Shown here one piece after another: positions 22,557 through 31,289 of a stretch of DNA of 34,326 nt. The notes under the pieces are model-generated. The model did not search any database. It was given only the letters and a program-made list of their open reading frames with translations, and had not been told where the DNA came from. This DNA is from Spirochaetales bacterium (GTDB taxonomy: Bacteria > Spirochaetota > Spirochaetia > ARS1246): the NCBI GenBank assembly GCA_016930115.1, contig JAFGHN010000130.1, positions 1-34,326 on the forward strand, in the 5' to 3' direction. The position numbers and the translations under genes are program-made. The first letter of the stretch is position 1; each line of letters opens with the position of its first letter.

Positions 22557-24155
22557 ATGAAACTGATATGTCTGCTTACTCTTATGATTACATCCGGCAA
22601 ATACGCAACCCGTGTTCAGAAACTCATGTACCTGTCACTCTGGGGTTTGCCGGCTTTTCTCTGCACCGTTTTGTTGCTCTTTGGTCCCGGGTTCAGCGCG
22701 CCTCTCACGATCTGGCGTGGATACCTGATCTTGCTTGTGGACGGCGAAGCAGAGCTCCGGCCCGTTCTCGATTCGTTGCGGGCTTCCGGCATTGAGTACG
22801 TATCCGACCGGAACACCCGTGTATTCTTGAATGTTTTTTCAAATACAGAGGTAGTGCCCCTCTCATCGCTGGTCAACAGGCTGGACCCGGCTGACCCGAG
22901 ATACGATCCGTATATGTCTGCGCTTCCGGGTTATTTCAACGCGCGGTACGCCGCCGAGAGTTGGTATGTCGTGTATGTCAAATCCACCGGCACCCAGGCC
23001 GGGTTGGCGTTATCGGTTTCGAAATGTCTCAAGGCTCTTGGCATAGAATACCGGCTGCCGGAGTGGAGACCCGTCTGGTTTTTTGCGGGGCCGGCGGCGG
23101 CCTTCGGATTTCTCTTTTTGCTCGTCCGCGGCCGGAGACGCTCCCGGGAGCTCGTGTTTATTTCGACGCCGCTCTTTATCCTGGCTGCCAAATCGTCCGG
23201 GCTTGGACTTGCGGCTTCTTTCATGCTCATCCCGGGTTGGCTCTATCTCGGGGATTTTCTCATGGTGCTGTTGGACGGTTTTCTCTACGAACGGAAGCTT
23301 GTGCCGGACCGGCGATCGCTTCTCACCGGACTCGCGTTGGTCGCCGCAGGGGTGACGTGCGCATATCTGCTTTCGTTCTTTCACGTCGACCCTCCCCGCT
23401 ACTGCGGGGCGCTCTCCCTTACGCTGGGGGCGTTGGTGGCGTGGGCGGCGATGATGTGCGGCGGTCTCTTATTGAAAGCGGCGGTCAGCTATCACAGGAT
23501 ATTCAACGGAATATCGCTCCTCCGGGGTACCGGCTTCAAAGTGCGCGGCCAGCTCGGGTTCATGAACGTCATGCTCAAGGCGTTGCTCGTGTCGGTGATT
23601 GTCATTTCTCCCGCACTCACGGTGCTTTCGCGGGTTGACCGGGGACTCGCCGTCGCGGAACCGGACCACACCCACCCCGGAAGAGAGCTCACCCTGGAGA
23701 GGCTTGCACAGCTCGCGCAAAATCCAGCGGGCGGCACGCTCCCTGACCTCTCGGACTATGTCGTCCATCGGGCATACCAGGATTCGCTTCTCTACGAACA
23801 GGAGTGGATCTATCCGGGTCAAGACAGCGGGGTCAACCTCAGCAGTTACAGAGCTGAAGACGGCAGGATTGTTGAGGAACACAAGCGCGTGCTCTCCTTC
23901 GATTCGCAGTGGTTTGCCGATGTGATTGCCGACGCTGCGGACGACGGTCTTGGCGGGATGTTACTGGCGCAAGGAGGGGACGCTGCGGTGAGCCTCCGGA
24001 GTACGGACGGGCAGCGCGTTCAGAGAGCCCTCAAATTGCTGGCGATGTGCGCGCTCATTATCGTTCCACTTGCGTATATGCTGCCGAGTTTGACAACCTA
24101 TTATATCTATGGTATGAGAAATTCACCTTTAAGGAGAAAACGTCAGACCGCATGA
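22557..24155 (+). CDS. Multi-spanning membrane protein of unknown function, coupled to rnfC
   Basis: About 532 residues, with roughly seven or eight hydrophobic segments. An N-terminal one (LPAFLCTVLLLF) is followed by a ~130-residue soluble, probably extracytoplasmic, part. A block of five or six segments in the middle (for example FGFLFLLV, LALVAAGVTCAYLL, VSVIVISPALTVL) comes next, then a second soluble part of about 120 residues with many Tyr, Asp and Ser, and a final segment (LAMCALIIVPLAYML). The C-terminus is basic (RRKRQ) and probably cytoplasmic. I recognise no family. The start is uncertain: ATG 22557 is used, with ATG 22584 or 22626 possible. Its stop shares ATGA with rnfC, so it is probably made together with Rnf. 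Confidence 0.72.
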   Translation: MKLICLLTLMITSGKYATRVQKLMYLSLWGLPAFLCTVLLLFGPGFSAPLTIWRGYLILLVDGEAELRPVLDSLRASGIEYVSDRNTRVFLNVFSNTEVVPLSSLVNRLDPADPRYDPYMSALPGYFNARYAAESWYVVYVKSTGTQAGLALSVSKCLKALGIEYRLPEWRPVWFFAGPAAAFGFLFLLVRGRRRSRELVFISTPLFILAAKSSGLGLAASFMLIPGWLYLGDFLMVLLDGFLYERKLVPDRRSLLTGLALVAAGVTCAYLLSFFHVDPPRYCGALSLTLGALVAWAAMMCGGLLLKAAVSYHRIFNGISLLRGTGFKVRGQLGFMNVMLKALLVSVIVISPALTVLSRVDRGLAVAEPDHTHPGRELTLERLAQLAQNPAGGTLPDLSDYVVHRAYQDSLLYEQEWIYPGQDSGVNLSSYRAEDGRIVEEHKRVLSFDSQWFADVIADAADDGLGGMLLAQGGDAAVSLRSTDGQRVQRALKLLAMCALIIVPLAYMLPSLTTYYIYGMRNSPLRRKRQTA

Positions 24156-25483
24156 AACGACTAAGCACCTTTCCAAAGGGGGGCGTGCATCCACCCGGGC
24201 GAAAGCACCTGGCCCACTCCCTCCCTCTCCAAAATGCTAGTATTCCTTCACTTTCAATTGTTCCGCTGTCACAACACATCGGCAGCCCGGCGGAGTGTGT
24301 TGTTTCCGTAGGCGATGTGGTCCGTGAAGGAATGCTCATCGGCAAACCTACGGGTTTTGTCTCCGTCGGCATTCATTCGCCGGTTCCGGGTACGGTGAAG
24401 GAGTTAAGGCGTATTCATCTGCCAAACGGCGTTCAGACCGATGCCGTTTGTATCGAGCTTGCCGGAGAGTTCGACCGGTTGGGCAAGTCGCAGGAGACTG
24501 TCGAGTGGGAGAATATGTCGGCAAAAGAGCTCCTGGACCTGTTTGCGCAGATGGGAATCGTCGGTATGGGTGGAGCTACTTTCCCTACGCACGTAAAGTT
24601 CTCCCCGCCGAAGGGTAGCCGCGTCGAGTTTTTCGTCATCAACGGTGTGGAATGCGAGCCGTATCTGTGCGCCGATCACAGGCTTATGCTCGAAAAGATC
24701 CGGGAGATTTTTGAAGGTTTGCGGGTGATCCGGAAAATACTCGATCCCGAACAGGTGCTATTCGCGATCGAGGCGAATAAGCCCGATGCGATTGAAGCCG
24801 TGATGTCGTACTGCCGGCAAAACGTTCTAGATGTGAAGGTAATGCCTCTCCATGTGAAGTATCCGCAGGGGGATGAGAAGCAGGTTCTGAAGGCCCTCAC
24901 CGGCCGAGAGGTGCCCTCCGGCGGATTGCCCATCGATATTGGCGCGGTGGTCAGCAACGTGGGTACCGTCAACGCGATATATGAGGCCGTGTGCTTGAAA
25001 AAACCGCTCATAGAGCGCGCGCTTACCGTGTCCGGGGGTGCCGTGAAGAATCCGGCCAATCTCAAAGCGCGGATCGGCACGCCTGTTTCCCAGCTCCTGG
25101 AAGAGTGCGGTGGGTTTTCAGAGATGCCTGAAAAGATAGTCATGGGCGGACCGATGATGGGATTCACGGTTCTCGATCTTGATACTCCGGTTACAAAGGG
25201 CACTTCCGGTATATTGGCCTTGACGGGGGCCGAAATTCGTTCGGCGAATCAGACCGCCTGCATAAGTTGCGGAAGCTGCATCTCCGTCTGCCCGCTCGGG
25301 CTCAATCCCAGGCTCCTGTACAAGCTGGTCGACCATCTCGATTACGGCGGCGCCGTGGAAGCCGGTTTGATGGACTGCAAGGAATGCGGATGCTGCGGTT
25401 TTGTGTGCCCGGCCCACATTCCGCTGGTCCAGGGAATGCGGCTTGGTAAGCGCATCCATTTGAAAAACAGGAAAAAGGCGTAA
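24152..25483 (+). CDS. rnfC: Ion-translocating oxidoreductase subunit RnfC
   Basis: A 443-residue subunit of the Rnf complex, which moves electrons between ferredoxin and NAD while pumping Na+ or H+. RnfC is the peripheral NADH/FMN-binding part. Marks: FPKGGVHPPGRK at the N-terminus, the flavin/NAD region GMGGATFPTHVKF, INGVECEPYL and MGGPMMG. Two [4Fe-4S] motifs lie at the end, Cys370/373/376/380 and Cys409/412/415/419. ATG 24152 overlaps the upstream membrane gene by four bases; an AAGGAG lies 15 bases upstream, so coupling probably matters. First gene of rnfCDGEAB. Confidence 0.96.
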   Translation: MKRLSTFPKGGVHPPGRKHLAHSLPLQNASIPSLSIVPLSQHIGSPAECVVSVGDVVREGMLIGKPTGFVSVGIHSPVPGTVKELRRIHLPNGVQTDAVCIELAGEFDRLGKSQETVEWENMSAKELLDLFAQMGIVGMGGATFPTHVKFSPPKGSRVEFFVINGVECEPYLCADHRLMLEKIREIFEGLRVIRKILDPEQVLFAIEANKPDAIEAVMSYCRQNVLDVKVMPLHVKYPQGDEKQVLKALTGREVPSGGLPIDIGAVVSNVGTVNAIYEAVCLKKPLIERALTVSGGAVKNPANLKARIGTPVSQLLEECGGFSEMPEKIVMGGPMMGFTVLDLDTPVTKGTSGILALTGAEIRSANQTACISCGSCISVCPLGLNPRLLYKLVDHLDYGGAVEAGLMDCKECGCCGFVCPAHIPLVQGMRLGKRIHLKNRKKA

Positions 25484-25486
25484 ACC

Positions 25487-26581
25487 ATGATCGAACTTGA
25501 AAGACAGCGGATTACTACGTCTCCGCAGATACACAAACCTATCTCAACCGCAGCAGTCATGTGGGCGGTGAGCGCCTGTCTGTTGCCGGCGGCGGTCTGG
25601 GGCGTCTATTCATTCGGGTTGCGTGCCCTTGTGGTTATGCTCGTATCGATAGCCGCCGCGGTCCTGACCGAGTTCGGTTTGGGGCTTGTCTCAAAACGGT
25701 TCACCATACTCGACGGGAGCGCTTTTCTGACCGGATTGCTCGTCGGTTTCAACGTGCCTCCGGCGATACCGCTGTATATTCCGGTCATTGCCTCGGTGTT
25801 TGCGATCGCCGTGGTAAAGTGGACGTTTGGCGGCCTGGGCTCGAACTGGATGAATCCCGCGCTGGCGGGAAGGGTGTTCGTTGCGTTCTCCTGGACGGGC
25901 CCGATGACGAGTTGGACCATCCCCCGCAATCTCGTTGATGCCGTGAGCTCCGCCACGCCCCTTTCGGCGGTAAAGAGCGGTTTGTTCACCTACTCGGGTG
26001 ATGCGGGTGGTCCCATGCAGTTTCTTTCCGAAATCGGGTACCCTCATTCCGCGTTCGACGGCAAAGTGACCGATTTCTTGAGGAGCGTGTTCGAGCCCCT
26101 CGGCGCTACCATCGAGCCTGGATATGGAGATCTGTTTTTCGGAAATATTCCCGGATGTATCGGCGAAGTCTCGGCGTTCCTGCTTCTTATCGGCACGGTC
26201 TACCTCTTCGCGAGGAAGATAATCACCTGGCATGTTCCTGTCTCCTATCTCGTTAGCTTTGGTGGCCTTGTATGGATATTCGGCGGGAGCAGGTTCGGAT
26301 CCGGCGCTTTCTCCGGGGATGTGGTGTTCCATCTCTTTACGGGCGGCTTGATCCTCGGCGCGTTTTACATGGCGACGGATATGGTCACTTCGCCCCTGAC
26401 GCGGAAAGGGCTGCTCATTTTTGGAGTGGGCTGCGGCTTTTTCACCTTCCTTATCCGTTTTTTCGGTTCCTTTCCTGAAGGTGTGAGCCTCGCCATCATT
26501 ATCATGAATATCTTCGTGCCCCTGATCAACAAGTACACCGGTCCAAAGCGGTTTGGCGTAACAAAGAAGGGCGAGGAGTAA
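25487..26581 (+). CDS. rnfD: Ion-translocating oxidoreductase subunit RnfD
   Basis: A 364-residue membrane subunit with many hydrophobic segments. TSPQIHKP at the N-terminus is the usual Rnf/Nqr start, followed by FTILDGSAFLTGLLVGFN and GGLGSNWMNPALAGRVF. The covalent FMN site SATPL has Thr157 as the attachment residue. Its start is three bases after the rnfC stop. RnfD carries one of the two covalent FMNs and takes part in ion transfer across the membrane. Confidence 0.96.
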   Translation: MIELERQRITTSPQIHKPISTAAVMWAVSACLLPAAVWGVYSFGLRALVVMLVSIAAAVLTEFGLGLVSKRFTILDGSAFLTGLLVGFNVPPAIPLYIPVIASVFAIAVVKWTFGGLGSNWMNPALAGRVFVAFSWTGPMTSWTIPRNLVDAVSSATPLSAVKSGLFTYSGDAGGPMQFLSEIGYPHSAFDGKVTDFLRSVFEPLGATIEPGYGDLFFGNIPGCIGEVSAFLLLIGTVYLFARKIITWHVPVSYLVSFGGLVWIFGGSRFGSGAFSGDVVFHLFTGGLILGAFYMATDMVTSPLTRKGLLIFGVGCGFFTFLIRFFGSFPEGVSLAIIIMNIFVPLINKYTGPKRFGVTKKGEE

Positions 26582-26588
26582 TCTTGCG

Positions 26589-27143
26589 ATGAATGATGTT
26601 GTAAACGTCGGCGGCAAACTGGCGCTCATCTGTGCGGTGGCGGCGATCGCGCTTGGATTGGTGAATGCCGTAACAGCGCCGGCAATTGACAAGGTAAAAG
26701 AGCAGCAACTTTCGGCGGCGCTCGACGCGGTTCGCGGTACAGCGGAAGCCGGTGAAGAGCGGTTGGTTGAAGGAGAGCCGATCGTGGACGGCTATTACGC
26801 GCTCGTACAGGATGGCACAAGCGCGGGGTACATTCTCAGGCTTACCGGGACCGGGTATGCAGGCGACATGGAGATTCTCGCCGCCTACCGGCAGGATGGA
26901 GAGATCAAAGCCGTGGCGCTTATGAACAACTCGGAAACACCTGGACTCGGCAAAGAAGCGGAAAAACCGGCATACATGGAAAAATATATCGGTACCGGCG
27001 CCGGCCACCCCGTCCCTATGAACAAGCAGCAACTCACCCAGGAAGAAGCGGACGCGATTTCCGGGGCGAGCATCACCTTCATGGGAATAGCCCAGGCATT
27101 GAAGGCGGGTTCAGATTACGTGAAGGAACAATTAGGAAAATAG
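26589..27143 (+). CDS. rnfG: Ion-translocating oxidoreductase subunit RnfG
   Basis: A 184-residue subunit with one N-terminal membrane segment (about 9-28) and an extracytoplasmic FMN-binding domain. The attachment motif reads SGASIT (normally SGATxT), with Thr163 as the FMN acceptor. TPGLG (117-121) is the conserved loop. The flavin would be attached by an ApbE transferase, which is not in the window. The gene starts seven bases after rnfD. Confidence 0.95.
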   Translation: MNDVVNVGGKLALICAVAAIALGLVNAVTAPAIDKVKEQQLSAALDAVRGTAEAGEERLVEGEPIVDGYYALVQDGTSAGYILRLTGTGYAGDMEILAAYRQDGEIKAVALMNNSETPGLGKEAEKPAYMEKYIGTGAGHPVPMNKQQLTQEEADAISGASITFMGIAQALKAGSDYVKEQLGK

Positions 27144-27145
27144 CT

Positions 27146-27772
27146 ATGGGGAATTTTACAAAGGGCATTCTTAAGGAAAATCCTATCTTCATCATCATGC
27201 TGGGGCTCTGCCCGACCTTGGCCGTGTCGACGCAGGTGGTAAACGCGATTGGCATGGGGGTGGGTGTAATCTTCGTGCTGCTTGGTTCCAATATCTTCGT
27301 GAGCCTGCTCAAGAATTTCATCCCCGAGAAAGTGCGAATTCCGTCGTATATCGTGATTATCGCATCCTTCGTAACGATGGTGGACCTTTTCATGCAGGGG
27401 TACGCTCCGTCGCTATCGAAGAATCTCGGCGTTTTTGTCCAACTGATAGTAGTCAACTGCATTATCCTCGGCCGCGCGGAGGCATTCGCCAAGAAATCGA
27501 ACGTCAAAGACGCGGTATTGGACGCTTTGGGAATGGGTGTGGGTTTCACCCTGGGCCTTCTCCTCATATCGCTCATACGGGAAGTCCTCGGTTCGGGCAC
27601 GATTACGCTATTCGCCATCGGGAATTTTGACGGAGTAATCCGCTTACCCGGTTTGAGCGAGTCGCCCGTTCGGGTCATGGCTTTGGCGCCCGGTGCGCTG
27701 CTGGTGATCGGTTACTTGAAAGCACTTTTCAACTGGACGGAGGCGAGGAGAAGCAAGGAGGCGACGGCGTGA
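27146..27772 (+). CDS. rnfE: Ion-translocating oxidoreductase subunit RnfE
   Basis: A 208-residue membrane subunit with about six helices. LGLCPTLAVS (Cys22) and VVNCIILGR (Cys105) hold the cysteines that, with those of RnfA, bind a [2Fe-2S] cluster inside the membrane. RnfA and RnfE are homologous and pack in opposite orientation. It starts two bases after rnfG and shares GTGA with rnfA. Confidence 0.96.
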   Translation: MGNFTKGILKENPIFIIMLGLCPTLAVSTQVVNAIGMGVGVIFVLLGSNIFVSLLKNFIPEKVRIPSYIVIIASFVTMVDLFMQGYAPSLSKNLGVFVQLIVVNCIILGRAEAFAKKSNVKDAVLDALGMGVGFTLGLLLISLIREVLGSGTITLFAIGNFDGVIRLPGLSESPVRVMALAPGALLVIGYLKALFNWTEARRSKEATA

Positions 27773-28359
27773 GCTACGTTGGAATTATCATTACTTTTGT
27801 CTTTGTCGAAAACTTCATACTGACCAAATTCCTCGGTTTGTGTCCCTTTATCGGGGTTTCAAAGAACACCGAGTCTGCGGTAGGTATGGGTTTTGCCGTG
27901 ACCTTCGTCACTTCCGTAGCGTCGCTCGCTACCTGGGCGATCCAGAAGCTCATCCTGCAGCCCCTTGGGCTCGCCTTCCTTCAGACGATCACCTTCATTC
28001 TGGTGATCGCGGCGCTTGTGCAGCTGCTCGAGATGGTAATACAGAAAATATCCCCGTCGTTGTACAAAGCGCTGGGCATTTACCTCCCGCTAATCACCAC
28101 CAATTGCGCCGTTCTTGGAATCGCGCTTATCGCCGTAAGAAGCAACTACAATGCTCTCGAAAGCTTTGTCGCCGGTTTCTCGGCGGGCCTGGGCTTTTTG
28201 CTCGCCATTCTTCTCATGTCGACAATCAGGGAAAGGATGAATACCGAATGGGTGCCGAAGCCTCTCCGGGGCGTGCCGATAGCCTTTATCACGGGGGGGC
28301 TTATGGCGCTTGCGTTTATGGCATTTGACAAGGCGTTGCTCCGTAATCTCATAGGATAG
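27769..28359 (+). CDS. rnfA: Ion-translocating oxidoreductase subunit RnfA
   Basis: A 196-residue membrane subunit. NFILTKFLGLCPFIGVS holds Cys25, and TTNCAVLG holds Cys113, the cluster ligands that match RnfE. The GTG start at 27769 overlaps the rnfE stop, and AAGGAGG lies seven to thirteen bases upstream. The order C-D-G-E-A-B is the one found in many anaerobes. Confidence 0.96.
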   Translation: MSYVGIIITFVFVENFILTKFLGLCPFIGVSKNTESAVGMGFAVTFVTSVASLATWAIQKLILQPLGLAFLQTITFILVIAALVQLLEMVIQKISPSLYKALGIYLPLITTNCAVLGIALIAVRSNYNALESFVAGFSAGLGFLLAILLMSTIRERMNTEWVPKPLRGVPIAFITGGLMALAFMAFDKALLRNLIG

Positions 28360-28372
28360 GGGGAAGGCGATT

Positions 28373-29251
28373 ATGCTTTTCATGAAGATACTCTGGGCTT
28401 TCCTCTCGGTTGGGCTGCTTGGCGCGATATTCGGGATAGGATTGTACGTCGCTTCGCGCTTTTTCGCCGTCAAGAAAGACGAGAGGATACAACAGGTAGT
28501 GGAGGCACTTCCGGGCCTGAATTGCGGCGCCTGTGGTTTTGCCGGATGCGAAAGCTATGCCGAGGCGATTGTCACCGCGGAAGATGTCGCTCTCGATCTC
28601 TGCAAACCGGGCGGTGCGGACACTGCAATGAAGCTCGGGAGTATTATGGGCAAGGAAGTGGAGTTTTCGGCGGAGAAGTTGGTGGCACAGGTGCATTGCC
28701 GGGGAGGCAAAGAAACCGCCGAGTACAAGTTCGATTACGAAGGGATAGAGGATTGTAACGCAGCCATGCTGCTCTACGGCGGCGCAAAGAAGTGTCCCTT
28801 TGGTTGTCTCGGCCTTGGCAGCTGCATCAAGGTCTGTCCGGTAGACGCTATTGATTATGATGAGGACGGCCTTGTTTGGGTCGACAGGGATCTCTGCATC
28901 TCCTGCGGCAAGTGCGTTGATATCTGCCCGACGGGCGTGATGAAGATGATACCCTACGGGGCTGATGTTATCGTTGCATGTAACTCTACGGATAAGGGCG
29001 GCGTAGTCAGAAAGTACTGTAAAGTCGGTTGTATCGGATGCGCGAAGTGCACACGCTCATCACCGGATGGTGGCTTTGTCATTGAAAATTTCCTGGCGCA
29101 CATTGATTATTCAAAAAAAGGGGAAAGAAGTGCCGCTCTCGCGGATTGCCCCACCAAGTGCATCATCCGCACGGTGAAAGAGGTGAAAATCGAGGAATCT
29201 GCGCACCCGCTTGAAGCAGTGGCGGCGCAGGATTCCCATGACGCCGATTAA
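28373..29251 (+). CDS. rnfB: Ion-translocating oxidoreductase subunit RnfB, with one C-terminal cluster lost
   Basis: A 292-residue subunit that accepts electrons from ferredoxin. There is an N-terminal membrane anchor (about 6-28), then the Fe-S domain GLNCGACGFAGC (Cys51, 54, 59, with Cys77). A full ferredoxin pair follows (Cys141/145/151/155 and Cys175/178/181/185). A second ferredoxin pair near the end keeps Cys220/223/226 and Cys259 only. The other four ligand places read Ser230, Lys249, Arg252 and Ala255. The retained four are exactly the ligands of cluster I in bacterial 2[4Fe-4S] ferredoxins, and the lost four are those of cluster II, so this is a clean loss of one cluster. Start ATG 28373 has a GGGGGAAGG ribosome region. 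It overlaps the next gene by 14 bases. Confidence 0.95.
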   Translation: MLFMKILWAFLSVGLLGAIFGIGLYVASRFFAVKKDERIQQVVEALPGLNCGACGFAGCESYAEAIVTAEDVALDLCKPGGADTAMKLGSIMGKEVEFSAEKLVAQVHCRGGKETAEYKFDYEGIEDCNAAMLLYGGAKKCPFGCLGLGSCIKVCPVDAIDYDEDGLVWVDRDLCISCGKCVDICPTGVMKMIPYGADVIVACNSTDKGGVVRKYCKVGCIGCAKCTRSSPDGGFVIENFLAHIDYSKKGERSAALADCPTKCIIRTVKEVKIEESAHPLEAVAAQDSHDAD

Positions 29252-31262
29252 CCTTGTTTTCGGCACGAACAATGGAATAGCGGCGGGTACCCCTGAAGCG
29301 CAAATAGAGAAGCTGTACCAGACGGCCTTCAAACCGTTTCTCGCAACACTGTATGAATTCCCGGGAGTGGCGCTCACGTTGCATTACTCCGGGGTTCTGC
29401 TTGAATGGTTGGAGGAACGCCATCCGGAGTTCATCATGCTCATCAATGAGATGGCGAGAAGGGGACAGATCGAGCTTCTCGGCGGCACTTACTACCAGAC
29501 GGTACTGCCTCTTATCCCTTCGAATGACCGGACCGCCCAGGTTGAGTTGCTCACCACTCTTTTGAGACGGCGTTTCGGAAAGCGGCCCCGGGGTGCGTGG
29601 GTCACGGAGTTGGTGTGGGAGCCTTCCATGCCCTCGAGTTTGAAACGGTGCGGCATGGATTATGTCTTTCTTTCGGACCGGCATTTTGTTGAGGCCGGTT
29701 TGAGAAATGCCGAGCTGTACAGGCCGGTGCTTACCGAGGACCAGGGTAAGACCCTTTTTGTTTTTCCGGTATCGGAGGAAATGAAGCTCTTTCCGTATAC
29801 TGCGGATCCAAAACGGACCGCGCGACGCGTCGCGGCTCTTGCGCGGGCGCGGGAGGAACGTGTTGTCAGTTTGATGGCCGAAGGTGAATACTTTGGCCAT
29901 TGGAACGATACGTATTCGAGGCTCTATGAAGACGGCTGGCTCGCCGGCTTCCTCGAGGAAATCAGCAACCTGAAAGAGACCGTCCATAGCGCCCACCCAA
30001 GCGAATATCTGTCGCCGGACAAGGAATACTGCAGGTGCTACTTCCCGTGCACGTCCTACGAGGAAATGATGCGCTGGTCTCTTCCCGCCGAACTTGGCAG
30101 AGAGTTGGAAAAACTGATATCCGGCCGGATCAGCCAGCGAAACCGGGCGTATCTGAAGGGGGGATACTTCAGACAGTTCTTGAGCAAGTACCCTGAAACA
30201 AATCTGATGTATTCAAAGCTGATACGCACCTACGATCTGGTCAATCAAGTACGGGGAGACAAATACAGGAAAAAAGCGGCCAGAGAGGAGCTCTGGAAGG
30301 GAGAAGACCATTCGGCGTACTGGCATGGGAGACGGGGAGGCGTATATGTGAGCCCCATCAGAAAGGCGGTCTACTCAGCGCTTATCGCCGCCGAAAAAAC
30401 CGCGAGAGAACGGGGTATTTTCAGGTCGCACATCAGTGTAGCGGATTTTGATCTGGACGGGATGAACGAGTATCTCTGCAACGGGTCGGAGTTGAATCTG
30501 TACATCCACAGGAAAGGGGGTATGGTATTCGAGCTCGATTATCTTGCCGAGCCGTGGAACTATCTCGATACTTTCAGCCGTCGCGCTGAACATTATCAGC
30601 AGCGGACCGAACGCTCCCATATTATCGACAAGTATCCGCGCAGGGCTTTCCTTGACCATTTTTTCGCGCCGGGTGAAAAGATCGCCGCGCTGGAAAAGCT
30701 GGCTTACGACGAATTGGGGAATTTTTTGACGCTGCCCTATCAGGTCAGGGATTGCCGCAAAGATAGCCTTGATTTGGTGTTTTTCGCAGACGGAATGGTG
30801 GCCACGGAAACCGGGCAGCACCCGGTCACCATAGAAAAGCGGTACAGGATGAATAAGACCACGGTCACCGTGGATTACTCAATTGCGAACAACGGCACCA
30901 CCTCACTCGCGGCGCGCTTCTCACCTGAAATCAACCTGTCCTTTACCGGTGCCGAAGACGAACACCTGGGCCTTTTGGTAAGGAGGGGCAAAGAGGCCAA
31001 GGCAGTCGCCTCGAGAAGGCTTAACGAAAACGCCGTAGACGGGTTCACCGCGATTGACAAGAAAAATGATGTGATTATTGACGGAAGCTGGAACGTCGAG
31101 TGCGATCTTTGTGTTTTTCCGGTGGAAGCCGAATGGCTCGATCAGGAAGGTCTTCATTTCGAGTATCAGAGTACCTGTTTCTTTCCGGTCTGGAAGCTGT
31201 CACTACAGCCGGGTGAGGTATGGAGAGTCACAATTCGGTTGTCTTTTTCAAAGACTAATTGA
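29238..31262 (+). CDS. GH57-like protein (4-alpha-glucanotransferase/alpha-amylase type) with altered catalytic motifs
   Basis: A 674-residue protein with the architecture of GH57 4-alpha-glucanotransferases: an N-terminal catalytic barrel, a DUF1925-like helical middle (about 290-400, with AYWHGRRGGVY) and a DUF1926-like beta domain at the C-terminus. Motif 2 (IELLGGTYYQTVLPLIP) and motif 3 with the nucleophile Glu124 (WVTELVWEP) are kept. Motif 1, normally HQP, reads NGI (12-14), and in motif 4 the catalytic Asp of DGExFG is Glu215 (AEGEYFG). It may have weak, changed or no glycosidase activity. Start ATG 29238, with AGGA six bases before, lies inside rnfB, so it is probably co-expressed with the Rnf operon. 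Confidence 0.83.
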   Translation: MTPINLVFGTNNGIAAGTPEAQIEKLYQTAFKPFLATLYEFPGVALTLHYSGVLLEWLEERHPEFIMLINEMARRGQIELLGGTYYQTVLPLIPSNDRTAQVELLTTLLRRRFGKRPRGAWVTELVWEPSMPSSLKRCGMDYVFLSDRHFVEAGLRNAELYRPVLTEDQGKTLFVFPVSEEMKLFPYTADPKRTARRVAALARAREERVVSLMAEGEYFGHWNDTYSRLYEDGWLAGFLEEISNLKETVHSAHPSEYLSPDKEYCRCYFPCTSYEEMMRWSLPAELGRELEKLISGRISQRNRAYLKGGYFRQFLSKYPETNLMYSKLIRTYDLVNQVRGDKYRKKAAREELWKGEDHSAYWHGRRGGVYVSPIRKAVYSALIAAEKTARERGIFRSHISVADFDLDGMNEYLCNGSELNLYIHRKGGMVFELDYLAEPWNYLDTFSRRAEHYQQRTERSHIIDKYPRRAFLDHFFAPGEKIAALEKLAYDELGNFLTLPYQVRDCRKDSLDLVFFADGMVATETGQHPVTIEKRYRMNKTTVTVDYSIANNGTTSLAARFSPEINLSFTGAEDEHLGLLVRRGKEAKAVASRRLNENAVDGFTAIDKKNDVIIDGSWNVECDLCVFPVEAEWLDQEGLHFEYQSTCFFPVWKLSLQPGEVWRVTIRLSFSKTN

Positions 31263-31289
31263 GCTGACCGGTTTCAATCAACCGGCAGC
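31263..31289. terminator. Hairpin between convergent GH57-like and Fn3/TPR genes
   Basis: GCTG plus CCGGTT (31263-31273, with one bulged A) can pair with AACCGG plus CAGC (31280-31289) around a six-base loop. It sits across the 3' ends of both genes. There is no strong T run on either side. Confidence 0.45.

Noticed and set aside
25691..26692. Long - strand open frame (333 codons) opposite rnfD/rnfG
   Set aside because: Charged, low-complexity translation, antisense to RnfD membrane segments; a typical shadow frame.
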